Positions 10,334 to 22,286 of a stretch of 64,000 bases of DNA are shown here, piece by piece. How positions within the stretch are numbered: position 1 is the stretch's first letter; the number at the start of each line of letters is the position of its first letter. This stretch comes from Bipolaris cookei (taxonomy: Eukaryota; Ascomycota; Dothideomycetes; Pleosporales; Pleosporaceae): NCBI GenBank assembly GCA_002286855.1, contig NRSV01000040.1, positions 188,071 to 252,070 of the forward strand. Direction: 5' to 3'. The position numbers and the translations under genes were made by a program. Below the pieces are notes generated by a model that was not told where the DNA came from, ran no database searches, and saw only the letters and a list, made by a program, of their open reading frames with translations.

Positions 10334-11337
10334 TCTGGCCGGCGTTAGTATCCCAGAAGGTTATTATCGGATGAAAATCGAGCCAGTGACTGCGCAGATT
10401 CGAAGCTCAACCGACTTATATGCAAAAGATGTGGATGCAAATGGCTGTGTATAACGTCGGTTCGCTGAGTTTCAATGTCCTCATGAAGCTGGGTTGTTCG
10501 TTTGAGACAGCGCGTTTCGTGGCTGCTCCTGCAGGAAAGCAAATATTCGCGCAGGCCGTGTATATTGATTTCCACTTTGTCCTCGACTAGGCCAGCAGAG
10601 AGAAGTGAGACATCCAACTCCAGCCATCTCACCGAGTTTTGGTTTCACAGCGACGGATTGTATTGGTTGCTATGAGAAAGGAAGTTTGCAGGTGGAGGGC
10701 ATGTCTTACTCAAGTAGACGAAACGATCAACACTCAAAACTAAGAAGCCAAGGCTGCAGAAATGCCAGCAGCGTGGTGGAGATGAAGAGTGGACAAGGGT
10801 CGGTGTGAGTTGTTTAGCGTAGGCAGTAGTAAATGCCAAGACCCGCTTTCTTGCCCGCCTGAAGGCGCGCGTCCCATGTTGACCCATCAAACATTACATC
10901 AGCATCGCCGCCAACTGTCCTGCGAGACAAGAATCTTGTTAGTGAAGCATACTCGCTTAGGTTCCCTTGAAAATTCATGGGCGTATCTTTACCAGGACTT
11001 GAGTATAATCCAAAAGCCAATTGTCTGGCTGCCAACTTTGCATTCCAGTGTACGTACTCAGCAGGCGTTTGTGCTCTCAAAAGCTTCTATCAACAGGCTA
11101 AACTCAATCTGTCACATTCTCAGTGGGGCGCTAATGGGCAAACAAACTTGGACTTGCTCACTTATTTGCAGAGTTGTATCAGTCATTTTGCTACCTAACT
11201 GTACGAAAGTGCCTTTCAGAGTTACAGGATAGTGAGAGTATGTGCACCAAAGTTTATCCGCCGTGGAACATATGTAGATGCGCAGCATTCAACATCAACT
11301 AGTATTACGTCAGTCGCAGCAAATTTACCATAAACAT
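10334..11337. other. Interval with two gene-like but unsupported minus-strand open frames
   Basis: Between the HExxH gene and the first transposon I find no convincing gene. A minus-strand frame that ends at 10814 carries the gene-like stretch AARQLAFGLYSSPGKDTP, then VGGDADVMFDGSTWDARLQA. It has no good start: the best ATG (11186) would need a weak GTCC donor. A second open stretch, 10632-10345, lacks an ATG. They may be remains of a decayed gene beside the transposon. Confidence 0.3.
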
Positions 11338-13152
11338 GTTTCACCAGTGATTCGGCCACTTCCCCACATCATACTATCTTCGCAATAATATTACGCAGCA
11401 CCACCACGATTTTTCTTAATAAGTGGAACAGGATATTATTCTTTAGACTCTTCGCTATTCTCTATATCCTCTAATTCTACTTGGTAGGTGCGAGAATTGT
11501 GTCCAATTGGGCTGCAACGTCTGCAGCGTCGTTCACTGCACACCCTCTTCGCAGGCGTTGCACCGTCGTTACAGCTGCCACCCTTTGCTTTAGCGATCTG
11601 ATTAGCTACCTGGCCAACTGTTTGGGACCCCTCTGTCTGTAAGTAGCGCCGCTTGCGAGTTTTTCGCTTTAATACTTCAACAACGTCTCGTAGACAACTT
11701 ATTTCCTCCTGTATCAACACCATATTATTAGCTATCTGCTGAGCTCCCTTACTCAACTGCTGTATCTGCTCTTTAAGAGAACTTGTAGGAGACCCTTGCT
11801 AGATTTGCATGCGGTTTCGAATAAGCGTAGCCTGCGGCTCCATTTTGCGCGCGTTGCGCGGCGTTTTCGGGTCCCAGCTGCTACTCTCTTGCGCTGGTGG
11901 AGTTGGCGTACGCAGCACGACGTCAAGCTGTGATAAAACAACTTGATAATCACATAGGGTAATCCCAGCACCTCGAAATCCTCCGCAGATATTTTCTGGT
12001 GTAATAGCCTTATAATAGGCCTTTTTGAACGCTGGCAGGAAGGTTTCTTTGCTGATATGGTGAATGCGATTACGTGCCAAGACCGAGATAGCGTCGCCGT
12101 ACGCCCGCTTTAACGGCAAGAAGCAGCCCACATCAAGAGGCTCTAAGAGGTGCGATGAATGGGAAGGCATACAGAGGAAGATTGTCTTCTTCCCTTCGTG
12201 GAGATCTCGGAAATCCACCGAGCAGTGGCTCTCGTGGCCGTCAATAATAAGCAGTCTATGCGTCCCCACAGGGCGCACATGGGAATCGAAGTGAAGGAGC
12301 CAGTCAAGCGCTAGATTATTATTCGTCTAGCCGTTAGGACTAACTTGAATCACCCAGTCGCGTGGCAGGTCCTCTGTGAACCAGGTGGAGATCAGAACCT
12401 TGTCTGCAAAGATGAGAAAGGCTGGGATACGCTTCCCTGTTGCGCCAACGCCTTGTATCAGCGTAACCCACTCTCGATTGCCTGGCTGAATATTCTTTGA
12501 TCTCCCTAGTCTGTCTGAGCCTGTGATAACTGACTGTGATGAAATCTTGCCCATAATAAAGCCAGTCTCATCAAAGTTATGGATATCTTCGTCTACGATA
12601 CCATACTTCGCCTTTGTATTCTGAACCAGCTCGAACCAGCCCTTAATAAGAGCTGGGTCCTCGCAGAGAGCTCGTTGGCGATCATATGGACGGCTCTGAC
12701 GCGTACACAGCTCAGGATTGCGCTGGATAAACCTATCGACCCAGTTCTTGCCAATCTCTTCTCCGCCACGCTCTCGGAGCAGTCTATTGGCCATATCTCA
12801 CACGTCATATCTCCTACAGGACAGTCCTCAGTTAGCCTCAACTACTACACGCCTAGTAATGGCCTCCTCTTCTAGTTTTGTTAGGCGCTTAGTTGGTGGT
12901 TCGTAATCGTGTTGAGAGTGTCGGCCAGCGCGTCGGCTTTGGATCGTTGTTCGTGGGACACTATAGGCTACTGCAGCCCGTCGTTCACTCTGGATCTGCT
13001 TAGAATCAAGATTAGGAATACCAAGAAATAGATTTGCTTCAGTATAGGCTTTTGACGCGTTGTGTGGTTGAGACATTACGCGTTATTGTTGTGAAGGTGG
13101 GATGAAGCGGGGAGGTGGCCAAATCACTGGTGTGGCAGAATCACTGGTGAAA
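11338..13152 (-). mobile_element. Degenerate Fot1/pogo-like DNA transposon (element 1)
   Basis: A 1.8 kb element with inverted ends. The left end reads TTTCACCAGTGATTCGGCCA from 11338. The right end, reversed, reads TTTCACCAGTGATTCTGCCA from 13152. The outer flank on the right is TA, the target of pogo-like elements; the left flank does not show TA, so that end has probably mutated. Inside is a single decayed transposase frame on the minus strand. Just inside the right end the motif ATCACTGGTG occurs twice, a small subterminal duplication. Confidence 0.85.
11436..13076 (-). pseudogene. Pogo-like transposase with four in-frame stops
   Basis: One frame of 547 codons runs from the ATG at 13076 to a stop at 11436. 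It is interrupted at 12828-12830 (TGA), 12798-12800 (TGA), 12327-12329 (TAG) and 11799-11801 (TAG), with no frameshift. Domain order is a psq-type helix-turn-helix (RRAAVAYSVPRTTIQSR), then a CENP-B-like HTH around IGKNWVDRFIQRNPEL. The DDE nuclease has the first Asp in NFDETGF, the second in LLIIDGHESH and the third in LEPLDVGCFLPLK. A C-terminal zinc-knuckle-like end follows (CRRCSPIGHNSRTY, whose last expected Cys reads Tyr). Each stop is one transition away from Arg, Arg, Trp or Gln codons. The element cannot make transposase now. Confidence 0.9.
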
Positions 13153-13869
13153 TACGTTATATATAACATGTATTAGCTTTTTATTCAGTTCTGTGAAAGG
13201 CTCTATATCCTAGGTGTATAATACCTCGGCTGAACAACAACAAGTCCTTTGAAAATATCCTTGGATATCTTGTTTACATGCATGCTAAAATATATTTCCT
13301 TGCAAAGCTAAGGACGTCTCCTTTAAATACATAAGCCCGAGGAGATGTCTATCGAGAATAACGTGCACTGATAGTCAGGCAAGCGGACCATTGCGGAAAT
13401 GATGTTATCTCTTTTTATCAAAGTGATCGAATGTGAGCTTGAGAACATTCTTCAAAAAGAGCAGATCATGCCCGCTCCTAAGAAAATTTGGTTTACATCT
13501 CATTTGAATACAGTTTAACAAGTCCTCCGATCGCCAGCAGAACATAGTAGATGACTGGACAGCGTGTTGGCTTGGCGAGGGACCGAGCATCACAGTGGAA
13601 ATTGAAACGATTAACTCTAATTGAGCTTAAGATGAGAAATCCAAACATCCAGATGCCTTCAAGAAGTACTTTCTGGCTCAGATCTCATGTCCCTTCTGGT
13701 GTGCACTTGAACATCGGAAATACAGACTAACTTCTTGGGACCTTAGCGTGATCCCCACAAATCGGTATTTGCAAATGCCGATCTCCAACTTTTTTCTAGC
13801 TCAGCACTTTTGCGACAACGCAATCGCAAACCACATTACGCAACTTATACCCTTTTTCATTCTCCAATT
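13153..13869. other. Intergenic, no gene seen
   Basis: AT-rich sequence between transposon 1 and RPA43. Only short, unconserved open frames are present; the last few hundred bases probably hold the RPA43 promoter. Confidence 0.6.
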
Positions 13870-14682
13870 ATGGCGCCTGTACCGAGAGAGGATGAATCTC
13901 TATTCCATACTGAGCGTGTCTCGCAATATGTCTCTATCCCGCCTTCATGCCTTTCGGATCCCTTCTCAGCAGTATGCGCGACTGTATTATCACCATTGCT
14001 CCTCACCTACTTCCCGCCCGCAAATGGTGTAGTGCTCGCGTATGAGGATGTTGATCTGAGCAGCACGCCTCCGAGCGCATCTGCTACCAAGTCGCATTTG
14101 AAACGTGCGCAAAACGACTCTGAACGCAACAATGATTTCCACGCAGAGCCTTTGCTTTTAAAACACGTCGATGAATACGCTGCGCCCTTCCTCTGGGCAA
14201 CTGCCTCGTTCCTCGTATGGCGTCCGGTTCAGAATGCATACCTACAAGCCCACATCACCGACCATGCGAAAACGCATATCACACTTGCACATCTCAACAC
14301 TTTCCCCGTCAGCATCCTCAAGGAAAACATGCCTGCAGACTGGTCATGGCACCAGAACGAGTCAGGCAAAGTGAAGAAAGGCTGGGACGACAAACTGTCA
14401 GATGAAGGCGGTTGGTGGGTGAATGGCAAGGGGAAGAGGGTGGAGGGCGAACTGCAGGTCAGGATACGCAACATTGATGGCAGAATGGATGGTAAAGGAA
14501 AGGGAAAGGGTTTCTTGCGTGTTGATGGTTCTCTGCTTTCTCAAGAGGAGGAGAAGGCGGCAACGGCACCACAGAAGGCAGGAAAAGAAAGAAAGAAGAC
14601 TACAACAGACGCAGCGAGGACACAGCAGCAGAGAGATCCGACAAACGGAGATGTTATGGAGGTTGATTCAGAATCTGATTGA
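13870..14682 (+). CDS. RPA43: RNA polymerase I subunit Rpa43
   Basis: A single exon of 270 aa. The ATG at 13870 (MAPVPREDESLFH) is preferred over an in-frame codon 60 nt upstream because family N-termini resemble it. The Rpb7-like N-terminal domain is visible in VSQYVSIPPSCLSDPFSAVC and LTYFPPANGVVLAYEDVDL. The OB-type domain follows with DEYAAPFLWATASFLVWRP, then a conserved KTHITLAHLNTFPVSILKE. The C-terminus is Lys-rich, acidic and probably disordered. In RNA polymerase I the A43/A14 stalk contacts Rrn3 to recruit the enzyme to rDNA; the protein acts in the nucleolus. Two other ribosome-synthesis genes, SAS10 and ERB1, lie elsewhere in this window. Confidence 0.88.
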   Translation: MAPVPREDESLFHTERVSQYVSIPPSCLSDPFSAVCATVLSPLLLTYFPPANGVVLAYEDVDLSSTPPSASATKSHLKRAQNDSERNNDFHAEPLLLKHVDEYAAPFLWATASFLVWRPVQNAYLQAHITDHAKTHITLAHLNTFPVSILKENMPADWSWHQNESGKVKKGWDDKLSDEGGWWVNGKGKRVEGELQVRIRNIDGRMDGKGKGKGFLRVDGSLLSQEEEKAATAPQKAGKERKKTTTDAARTQQQRDPTNGDVMEVDSESD

Positions 14683-14977
14683 GGCGCTCTGGACAGTACC
14701 GGGCGGCGCATTGGCGCGGTTGCATAGCTCGTGGATTACGAGACCACAATTGCATTAAGACGGAGTTATGGCGTTGAAAACAGCAAGATGCATTTCCCAG
14801 CATCTATGATACCATTAAATACAAATATTCTAGAACTGAAATGCCTTTTTTTCTCGATATTCATGTGCACAGACCAATCAGACAACACATACCTCCGAGA
14901 CTCCGCAAACCGCGGCTTCAGCCCTGACCCTGACATCCCACCTTGACCACCAGACCACTCTCTTACCAACCATTGCC

Positions 14978-15566
14978 ATGTCGTCTTCCAAGAAATCGTC
15001 ATCGTCATCATCACGCAAGTCACGATCGCAGCCGGAAGCGGTTTACGGTCCACCGTACTCCTCATATGGAACGACCTATAGCTCCACGTCGCCATTCTGG
15101 ACAATAGGCACACTATTCGGCGCTTCGAGCGTCGCGCTCGGCGCTTTTGGGGCTCATGCGTTGAAGCAGCGCATCTCTGATCCAGCCAAAATTGCTAGTT
15201 GGGGCAATGCCGCTCACTATCAGGTATACATTTTACTATCTTTGCTGTCACGACCTCTACAGTCTCTTCTGCTTTGCCACTTGAGTCCTTGTTGAGCCCC
15301 AGAACCCCGCTAATGCACAATGCAAACAGCTCATGCACTCAGTCGTTCTGACACTTACCGCTGCCGTTGCGCCGGCGAACAAACTCGCCATGGGCCTCTT
15401 TACGGCGGGTATGGCCATGTTTTCTGGTAGCATATATCTGCTCGTCTGGGATGCAAAGAAATACAAGTCAGTAGGACCCGTTACACCAATTGGGGGGCTA
15501 TGCCTCATTGGAGGTTGGATTATGCTGGCGGCAAGGAGCAAGTTGGTTCTATCTAGGGCCAGGTAG
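14978..15566 (+). CDS. DUF423/TMEM256-family small membrane protein
   Basis: Two exons, 14978-15223 and 15330-15566, give 160 aa. After a Ser-rich basic N-terminus of about 35 residues comes FWTIGTLFGASSVALGAFGA, then HALKQR and WGNAAHYQ; after the intron LMHSVVLTLTAAVAP follows. The pattern GAFGAHALK...W..A..YQ..H is the signature of DUF423. Four hydrophobic segments are visible, the last being GGLCLIGGWIMLAARS. The biochemical function of the family is unknown. The gene lies about 295 bp downstream of RPA43 on the same strand. Confidence 0.85.
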
Positions 15567-16315
15567 AACATGGCGACCGGGAAGAGTCTAGAGTATGGCT
15601 ACCATAGGCTTTGGCACAGTGTGTCAAGAAGCGCTGGCAGCTATAGACACGAACATTGCTTCGATCAGATCTACAATGAAGAATATGACCAAAACGATAC
15701 AGATAAGATTGAATTTGGCATTCTCTTCATGATGCTAATCTGATGATATGTCACCACCCTCTAGGAATTGGTAGCTTTGTATCAAGGAAATCCTTGTACC
15801 GGCACGGTGCTCGACCGCGTTCCACTCGACAGCACGTGTTGCTTGTCCGGCATCGCTTTAGGGTCAAAAACGTCCTTACAGTATGCTAGTTTCATCTAGG
15901 CCTTTGTTAAGCGTACGGTAGGCCAATCACGGGATATGTCATTACTTACTTGTATCCCTACGCGCGATGACTTGGTTTAGCGCAATCCTCATTACCGGAC
16001 TGACTCGCTGGAGCTCACTTGCCATTCGTTGCGAGCGACCTCCTTTGCGCCAAGCCATATCAACTCTTCGGCCGTAGTGTCTATTTTGAGCCCCGTAGTT
16101 CCGTGTAGCTTCCCAATCCCGGGCAATGTCCGCCAGAATAAGGCGTGCAGCAGACACAGTGACCTCAACCCCACTTGAACACGCAGGTTTTATCGTAGAG
16201 CCACTCCAAACCCTGCACGAATTGCTAATCGCGCTAATTCAGTGTACCAAGGATACGTCCGTAAAATGTATTTCAAAAACAAAAGGACAACTCTCTGCTC
16301 ATTCCATCCTGCAAC
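15567..16315. other. Intergenic, no gene seen
   Basis: Holds the 3' end of the DUF423 gene and the promoter side of the P450 gene. No open frame here looks like a protein. Confidence 0.6.
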
Positions 16316-18061
16316 ATGGACTCGTCGAATGGTCAAGCGCCGCCAGGAATGCTGTACTTTTCAGCATTCTATGGCTTAGTACTCTTGGGACTATGGTTCC
16401 TGTTAAAAACTGTGCAGGCTTTGTATAACATTTCGCCATTGCATCCGCTGAACCACATTCCGGGTCCGAGATTGGCTGCAGCAACATACCTTCCGGAATT
16501 CTACTATGATGTTATCAAGTTTGGTTGCTACACGAAAGAGATTGCTCGAATGCACAAGGTATATGGTAAGGATGCAATTAATCGCTGCATGCGAGGGTAA
16601 AGACTGATTATAGATTTGTGTACCAGGCCCCCTCGTGCGCATCAACCCGAATGAAATCCATTGCGACGATGTCAGTTTTGCCGATGAGATTTATGCCGTT
16701 GGCGGACGAAAGCGTGACAAGCCAGTCCATCAAATCAACGGCTCTGCGTAAGCTGCTCCTAAATCCATGGAAAATGACTAGCCCAGCTTACAATCTTTCA
16801 GTATTGGTGAAGCAGGATTCGGTACTATTGACCATGACCACCACCGACTTCGCCGCATCCCGGTGGCCAAGTTCTTCTCACGGTCGATGATTGCACGCCT
16901 CGAGCCTGACATTCACGCATTGGTCCAAAAGCTGTGCAATAAGCTTCTTGCACAATCAGGAGATAAGGAAGCACTTGATATTACCATGGCGTACAGTTGT
17001 TTCACTACAGACGCCATCTCGTCCTACAGCTTTGGTGAAGGGTTCGGTCTCCTCGATCAAAAGGGATGGTATCCAAACTTCCGCGCGCCAACTGCATCTG
17101 TCCTTCGACCAGTATTCGTCTTCCGCTTCTTCCCGTGGACCAAAAAGAGTGCCGTGCTTGCGACTACCTTCATTGACTACCTTCCCAGCGATATTGCTCT
17201 CATGGTCAAAACGCTACAGATTGATATGCCTTGGAAGGTCCGCAAGGCACAAGAAGACCTGGACGCTGGCATCACTTATGACCGACCGACTATCTTCGCC
17301 TCACTCTTGCAATCAAACACACATGAGGAGAAGAATCGGTTCCGCTGGATAGCTGACGAGGCAGAAGCCATTGTGGGTGCTGGAACAGAGACTACAAGCT
17401 GGGCTCTAGGTGTAATAACTTACCATCTTTTGAGCAAGCCAGAAATCCTAGCGAAACTGACAAAAGAATTGGAGAGTGTCGTCAAGGACCCAACAAATTT
17501 ACCCTCATGGACTGTTCTTGAGACCCTGCCGTATCTAGGCGCGGTTATCCAGGAGGGACTGCGACTTTCGTACGGTGTATCTAGCCGCACTGCTCGCGTA
17601 CCAACGGAAGAAAATCTACTTTACCGCGGCGAATGGAACAAGAAGAAGGTCCAATACGTTTTACCCAGAGGTTATGCGATTGGCATGTCGTCATTCATCA
17701 CGCATCACAATGAACGCACTTTCCCAAACTCATTCGAATTTTCCCCCGAGCGCTGGCTAGACGAGAAGAATCAGCGGAGGAAAGAGGTCGAGCGCAGCAT
17801 GCTATCTTTCTCTAGAGGTAGCCGTGCCTGCGTAGGCATGAAGTTAGTACACTCTTTTTCTAATGAACTTTGAATATTAATGCTAACATAATGTCTAGTC
17901 TTGCTTTGTGCGAACTTCACCTGAGTCTGACGGCCTTGGTTCTGCGTGTGCTACCGCATATGCGCTTGTGGGATACGACTGAGGAAGATGTTCTTTACGA
18001 CCATGACATGTTTATTCCTATGACCAAGCATAATAGGGGTGTCTGGGTGAAGATTGACTAA
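16316..18061 (+). CDS. Cytochrome P450 monooxygenase
   Basis: Four exons, 16316-16565, 16627-16747, 16802-17842 and 17899-18061, give 524 aa. An N-terminal membrane anchor ([18 protein letters not shown]) is followed by the Pro-rich hinge [13 protein letters not shown]. All P450 landmarks are present: the I-helix oxygen-binding motif [11 protein letters not shown], the K-helix ExxR in QEGLRLSYG, the PERW motif in FSPERWLDE, and the haem loop [12 protein letters not shown] with the ligand Cys. The haem loop is split by the last intron. The sequence resembles the trichodiene-oxygenase/CYP58-like group of microsomal fungal P450s, but the substrate cannot be read from sequence. No terpene synthase or other biosynthetic core gene is near. 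It probably uses the ER NADPH-P450 reductase. Confidence 0.92.
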
Positions 18062-21000
18062 TTACTCAGCTCAGCATACTTAGCTAGCAGTAGACATGGT
18101 TGCCATGGAGACGTTGCAGCCATATTCTGAGTCGCATATTGTATCTGGTTCCAAATGAATCACCGTGACGAGTTGTTCATTTTATAAATCTTCTTTATTT
18201 CCCATTGTGTTCTCTTGTGGTGACATCACGTAGCTGGTCCAGGCTCGACTGGACAGCTCAGCTCGATACCTCCTAAAGCTCTTACGTAAGTACCATGCTA
18301 TGCGAAATCTATGATGGTATCTGATCATTGGAAAAAAATCGAAGAACCTACAGTAGATCCGGGTGATCTACCTTCTTATTCGTCCACGTACACGATAATT
18401 TTAACAAGAATATTCTCACTGTTGTATGTTGTACCGACTCTCATCACCAATATGTCTAACAACCTATTTCATTGTGGTTACGGATCATGGAATCCCATGT
18501 TTAACCCCGTCCGATTTTGATTTACAAAGCTAAATTGATTGGGTCTGGGGTCGAGGTTGAGGAGGTGATACAGGTCCGACTGGAGAGGGTTTGCCGGTTG
18601 TTGTAGTGGCGGAGAAGAAGTAGACGTGATTGGGATCGAAGATATTCTTTGGATGCATGGAAAGTGTGTTGAGTTTGCTTTTTGTGTGCGTTTACTGTTT
18701 CCACAACACGTGGGATACAAACATATATGTCTAAGTTCATGGCTGCCGCTGGCTAATATAGACAATGAGGCTATCTTTTTTCCATAAGACTGTGGTTCTC
18801 TTGTCAAAGATAGTCGCCTAGGTATAATTACTATGAATTTAGGGAGCAGGGTCGATAGATAAATGTACGAGATGTAAGGGGACACTACGAATGCAACTGG
18901 GTCAGCTGGGATAGGGCGCGCGGTATTAGTGTGTATTGTTTATTCCAGTTAATATGGTTTGAATCCCGAGGGTTTGGGCTGGTGTGGCTATGCTAAAGAA
19001 GTTGACATTAGGAAGTTGAATATGTCGGTGCAAAAGTTGTGTGCTGATGCGAAGATAAGACTTAAGTCTATATTGCATTGGCATACTATACACGATATGT
19101 CGCTTGGAGGTAGAGCACAAATATATCTGTTTTTATTGAGGCGTTGGTGAGATGATACTTGCCGGGACTGGTTGACTAGTTCATATGTTCCTCTGAATGT
19201 ATCAGCGGAGCAACTTTGCTCGTATTCGCGCCGTATCTCACATTCGAACCTTCCAACCTTATTTACTAAAGACAGAGACACCATTCGAAGTAACTGGATG
19301 ACTCCTGTCCCCTACCCAAATACATTTTGACACCACTCTTCTGCGTTCCTCTTTATCAGCCAGTAACCCAGTTCCTGGGACGTATGCGGAAACACGACGT
19401 ACCAATAAAGACGTATGGCTACGACTTTGCTTGTTCAACTACAAGCCACAATGACTATCTGCTTTCGACACTTTTCCGGAAAATTCCTCTTGCGGTATGC
19501 GCAGATACCGCATTCTGGCGCCGTGACGCTCCTTGTACCGATGATATGGGTCACTAAAAGTAACGTGAGTGCACTGGCACACAAACAAAATGCAGTTCCA
19601 TTGAACTCACGTATAGCAGACCTATGAAAGAGAGTCTTGGCTATCTTCGACACTGAACCTTTGGGTCGGGTCGGACAAGCAATGTTAGATGCGCATTGTG
19701 ACATCTTAATAGATAAGTTGAAACGCATCAGTTTCTCCAGTGTGCAGCCGGCCATGACTCGGTATGGTTGTACTAGTGCATGATTTATTCTCCTTTCCGC
19801 TGTCTACTATTGACGGATCTGCTGGATTTCCTTTTCTGGTATTTGAAACATGTTTACGAGGAGGGAGGGGGGGGTCCTCAACATGCGGAGTTTGAACCGC
19901 AACTTGGATATGGACTGGTCAAGCTTGGATGAGGAGCTAGCCTCAAGCCACAGTATAAAAGGGGATATTAATTTCCCCTTTTTTATTTGCTAATGAGTTT
20001 ACAAGTTATTGCCCGTATCCATGTCAGTGAATGTCTGTGGCTGCTGGCGGAATATGGCTAGATTCTCCAGGACCATCTTGTACCAAAGAGCTTTCTTGCC
20101 CTCTCACAGACACAGCATGTTTTCTTTTGCTATCTCGGGCCTCGTGGTGCTCTCGCTACCACTCGGCCGAAGCTTCAATGCAACCTTTGTAGTTTTAGGT
20201 CCCAGTCTTTCGCGTATCCAACTATCTGGTTGGCAGACGGCTACCGGGTAGCGGGATGCGCAGATATCGACACTTTTGCTGTTTCTGTTCCTCTTCTGGT
20301 AGTAGCAGGCATGAAGGCGCATGTCAACAAAAACTCTAGACACGAAAGCGGAATGGCGTACCAGGACTAGGGTTCTGACAGCCGTTTACCGTGATCGATG
20401 GCCTATAGCCGTAGACTTCCTTTCTGGGTATGTTGGCTGATTACCCGTTGTTGTTGCAATTGAGGTGTGTCAGACAAGTCACGTCCAGAACCGCGACATA
20501 ATCACATGTTTTTTTTTGAATGAAGGTCATGTGATACCACTGAGAACTAGAGAGAAACACGTCATGGAGCAACCAACTCGTATCTTACATACATATGTAT
20601 ACGTATACACATGCATGAGTGAAAGAGATGTGGGAGAAGCGCGGAAGGCGTCACATCGGGGCGAACACTAGAGTTCCCCAAGTACACAGCCACCAAGTGT
20701 CCAGGTCCATCAAGCGTGGCGCAAACACCAGCGCGTCGACTATCTCATTGCCTAGGCACATCTGATCTGATGTAGACAGAACCGTCTTTGGGCCATGGCG
20801 AACCGGAAATGCGCGTCTCACAGAGTGACCCACTTTCGGGCTGGTCGGCCTTGTCTTGCCGCGGGTTCCAACCTAGTGCAACAATGACGTACTTGGTCGC
20901 GGATGCTGGCGCAGATCCCGCCAGGCACATTACATCTTCACAACCTGCGTCAACCCTTCTTCTTCCCTATAACAACAGAGATCTTTTACGATTCCTCCCC

Positions 21001-21063
21001 ATATTTTCACAGAAACCCAGCATAAACGACTAAGCTTAATTTTTTTTTCATAAATCCTCAATC
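18062..21063. other. 3.0 kb gene-poor interval
   Basis: No open frame with recognisable protein features was found on either strand. A very short frame at 20117-20251 begins with a hydrophobic, signal-like stretch but is only about 44 codons. A short TATAC-type palindromic repeat occurs at about 20590-20615. No inverted ends or transposase remains were recognised. Confidence 0.5.
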
Positions 21064-21846
21064 ATGGATGTATGTACCAATATAAGCTACAGAATAAGCT
21101 AAACAAAGACTTGACCTGACGAGCAAAAGCTGACGAGGATGAATAGGTCTACTACTTCTACTCCTACGGCACCGCTGCATGGCTCAGTATGTTCTTACTC
21201 GCGTCTTTTGGGGCGATGACAAATTTGCTAACGCGAAAAATAGTGACGCAATCCGTGCCTCTCATCACCTCCCCCACAATGATCGTAGCATTGCTGTCAC
21301 CAGAGGTTCGCGAAGCGACGAGTATGTAACCTCTCAGTTCGCTTGTATTTCAGGAAGAATACATTCATTAACAATACGAAACAGCTCTGGAAGTCTACTT
21401 CAGCCGCTCGCTGGGCCTCACGCTGATAGCGCTGGGAATTCTCACTGTGCTACTCACAGGCTCTGTTCCGTTATCTAGTCGTCTTTCAGAAGGTGCGTCT
21501 CTTTCCAGCCGTCAGTTATGATTACTGGATAAATTTTGTCTAACTCTCCACAGCCGCAACAACCCAAGCCGAGGATCCAAAAGCACCATACGCGCTACCA
21601 ACCCTCACCATAACCGCCATGTTCCATGCCGCTTATGCATTCTATGGATACGCCATGTGGACTAAGACTGGAGTCATGTCGTTTAGTCTGGGTACACTTG
21701 GTTCTGGTTTCTTGGCCACGATTGCGCTGTGGTGCATCTTGTTCGCCAGTAGCAACGGCAGGATTAGCAGGAAGACTGGTGCGGATAAGAGGACGAGTGG
21801 GTTCCCGTTCAAGAATGCCGAGGCAGACAAGAGGAAGGCTAGGTAA
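21064..21846 (+). CDS. Four-helix membrane protein of unknown function
   Basis: Four exons, 21064-21069, 21147-21321, 21385-21492 and 21554-21846, give 193 aa. The first exon encodes only Met-Asp. Hydrophobic segments are visible at WLSMFLLASFGAMTNLL, then LGLTLIALGILTVLLTGSVP, then LTITAMFHAAYAFYGYAMW and GSGFLATIALWCILFASS. The C-terminus is basic (KTGADKRTSGFPFKN). All introns keep frame with GT-AG ends; for the second intron a nearer acceptor exists, but the AG at 21383-21384 is the one that restores the frame. I do not recognise a named family. The layout suggests a small organelle or ER membrane protein. Confidence 0.65.
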
Positions 21847-22286
21847 ACGCTTAGCGCTAAATGGTCTATGGAAAGTCTCTGGAGCAGATGGCGGGCGCAA
21901 ATGACGCGCTTGCAATGCTGACGGAACCATGAGCATAGAAGACGTGCCTCGTCAGCATGGAGCTGAAAATGCACATACAGAAAATGGCACTACACACACT
22001 GTAAAGTCATGTTTGGAAAGAAGCGACATTGTATATTAGTTTGAAAGCATGGAATCGATTGGTATCTTTTGAATCTAACACATCACCCTGACCGTATGCA
22101 CCCTGTGCCCGTCCCATATTGTTACACCGGACTTGTCTAAAAACAAGAAAACTAATAGAAAGGAGAAGACTAAAGGGACTGTAGAGGACCTGTTCTTCTG
22201 TTTACATTTGGTCGCCAATAAGCCCGCAAAGTGTAGGCAGGACATGCTCCGCCAGGTCAATTATAGCCTGAAAGTTGTCGAATACA

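Noticed and set aside
20009..20251. Small secreted protein with a signal-like start at 20117.
   Set aside because: It is only about 44 codons, has no Cys pattern and no supporting context.
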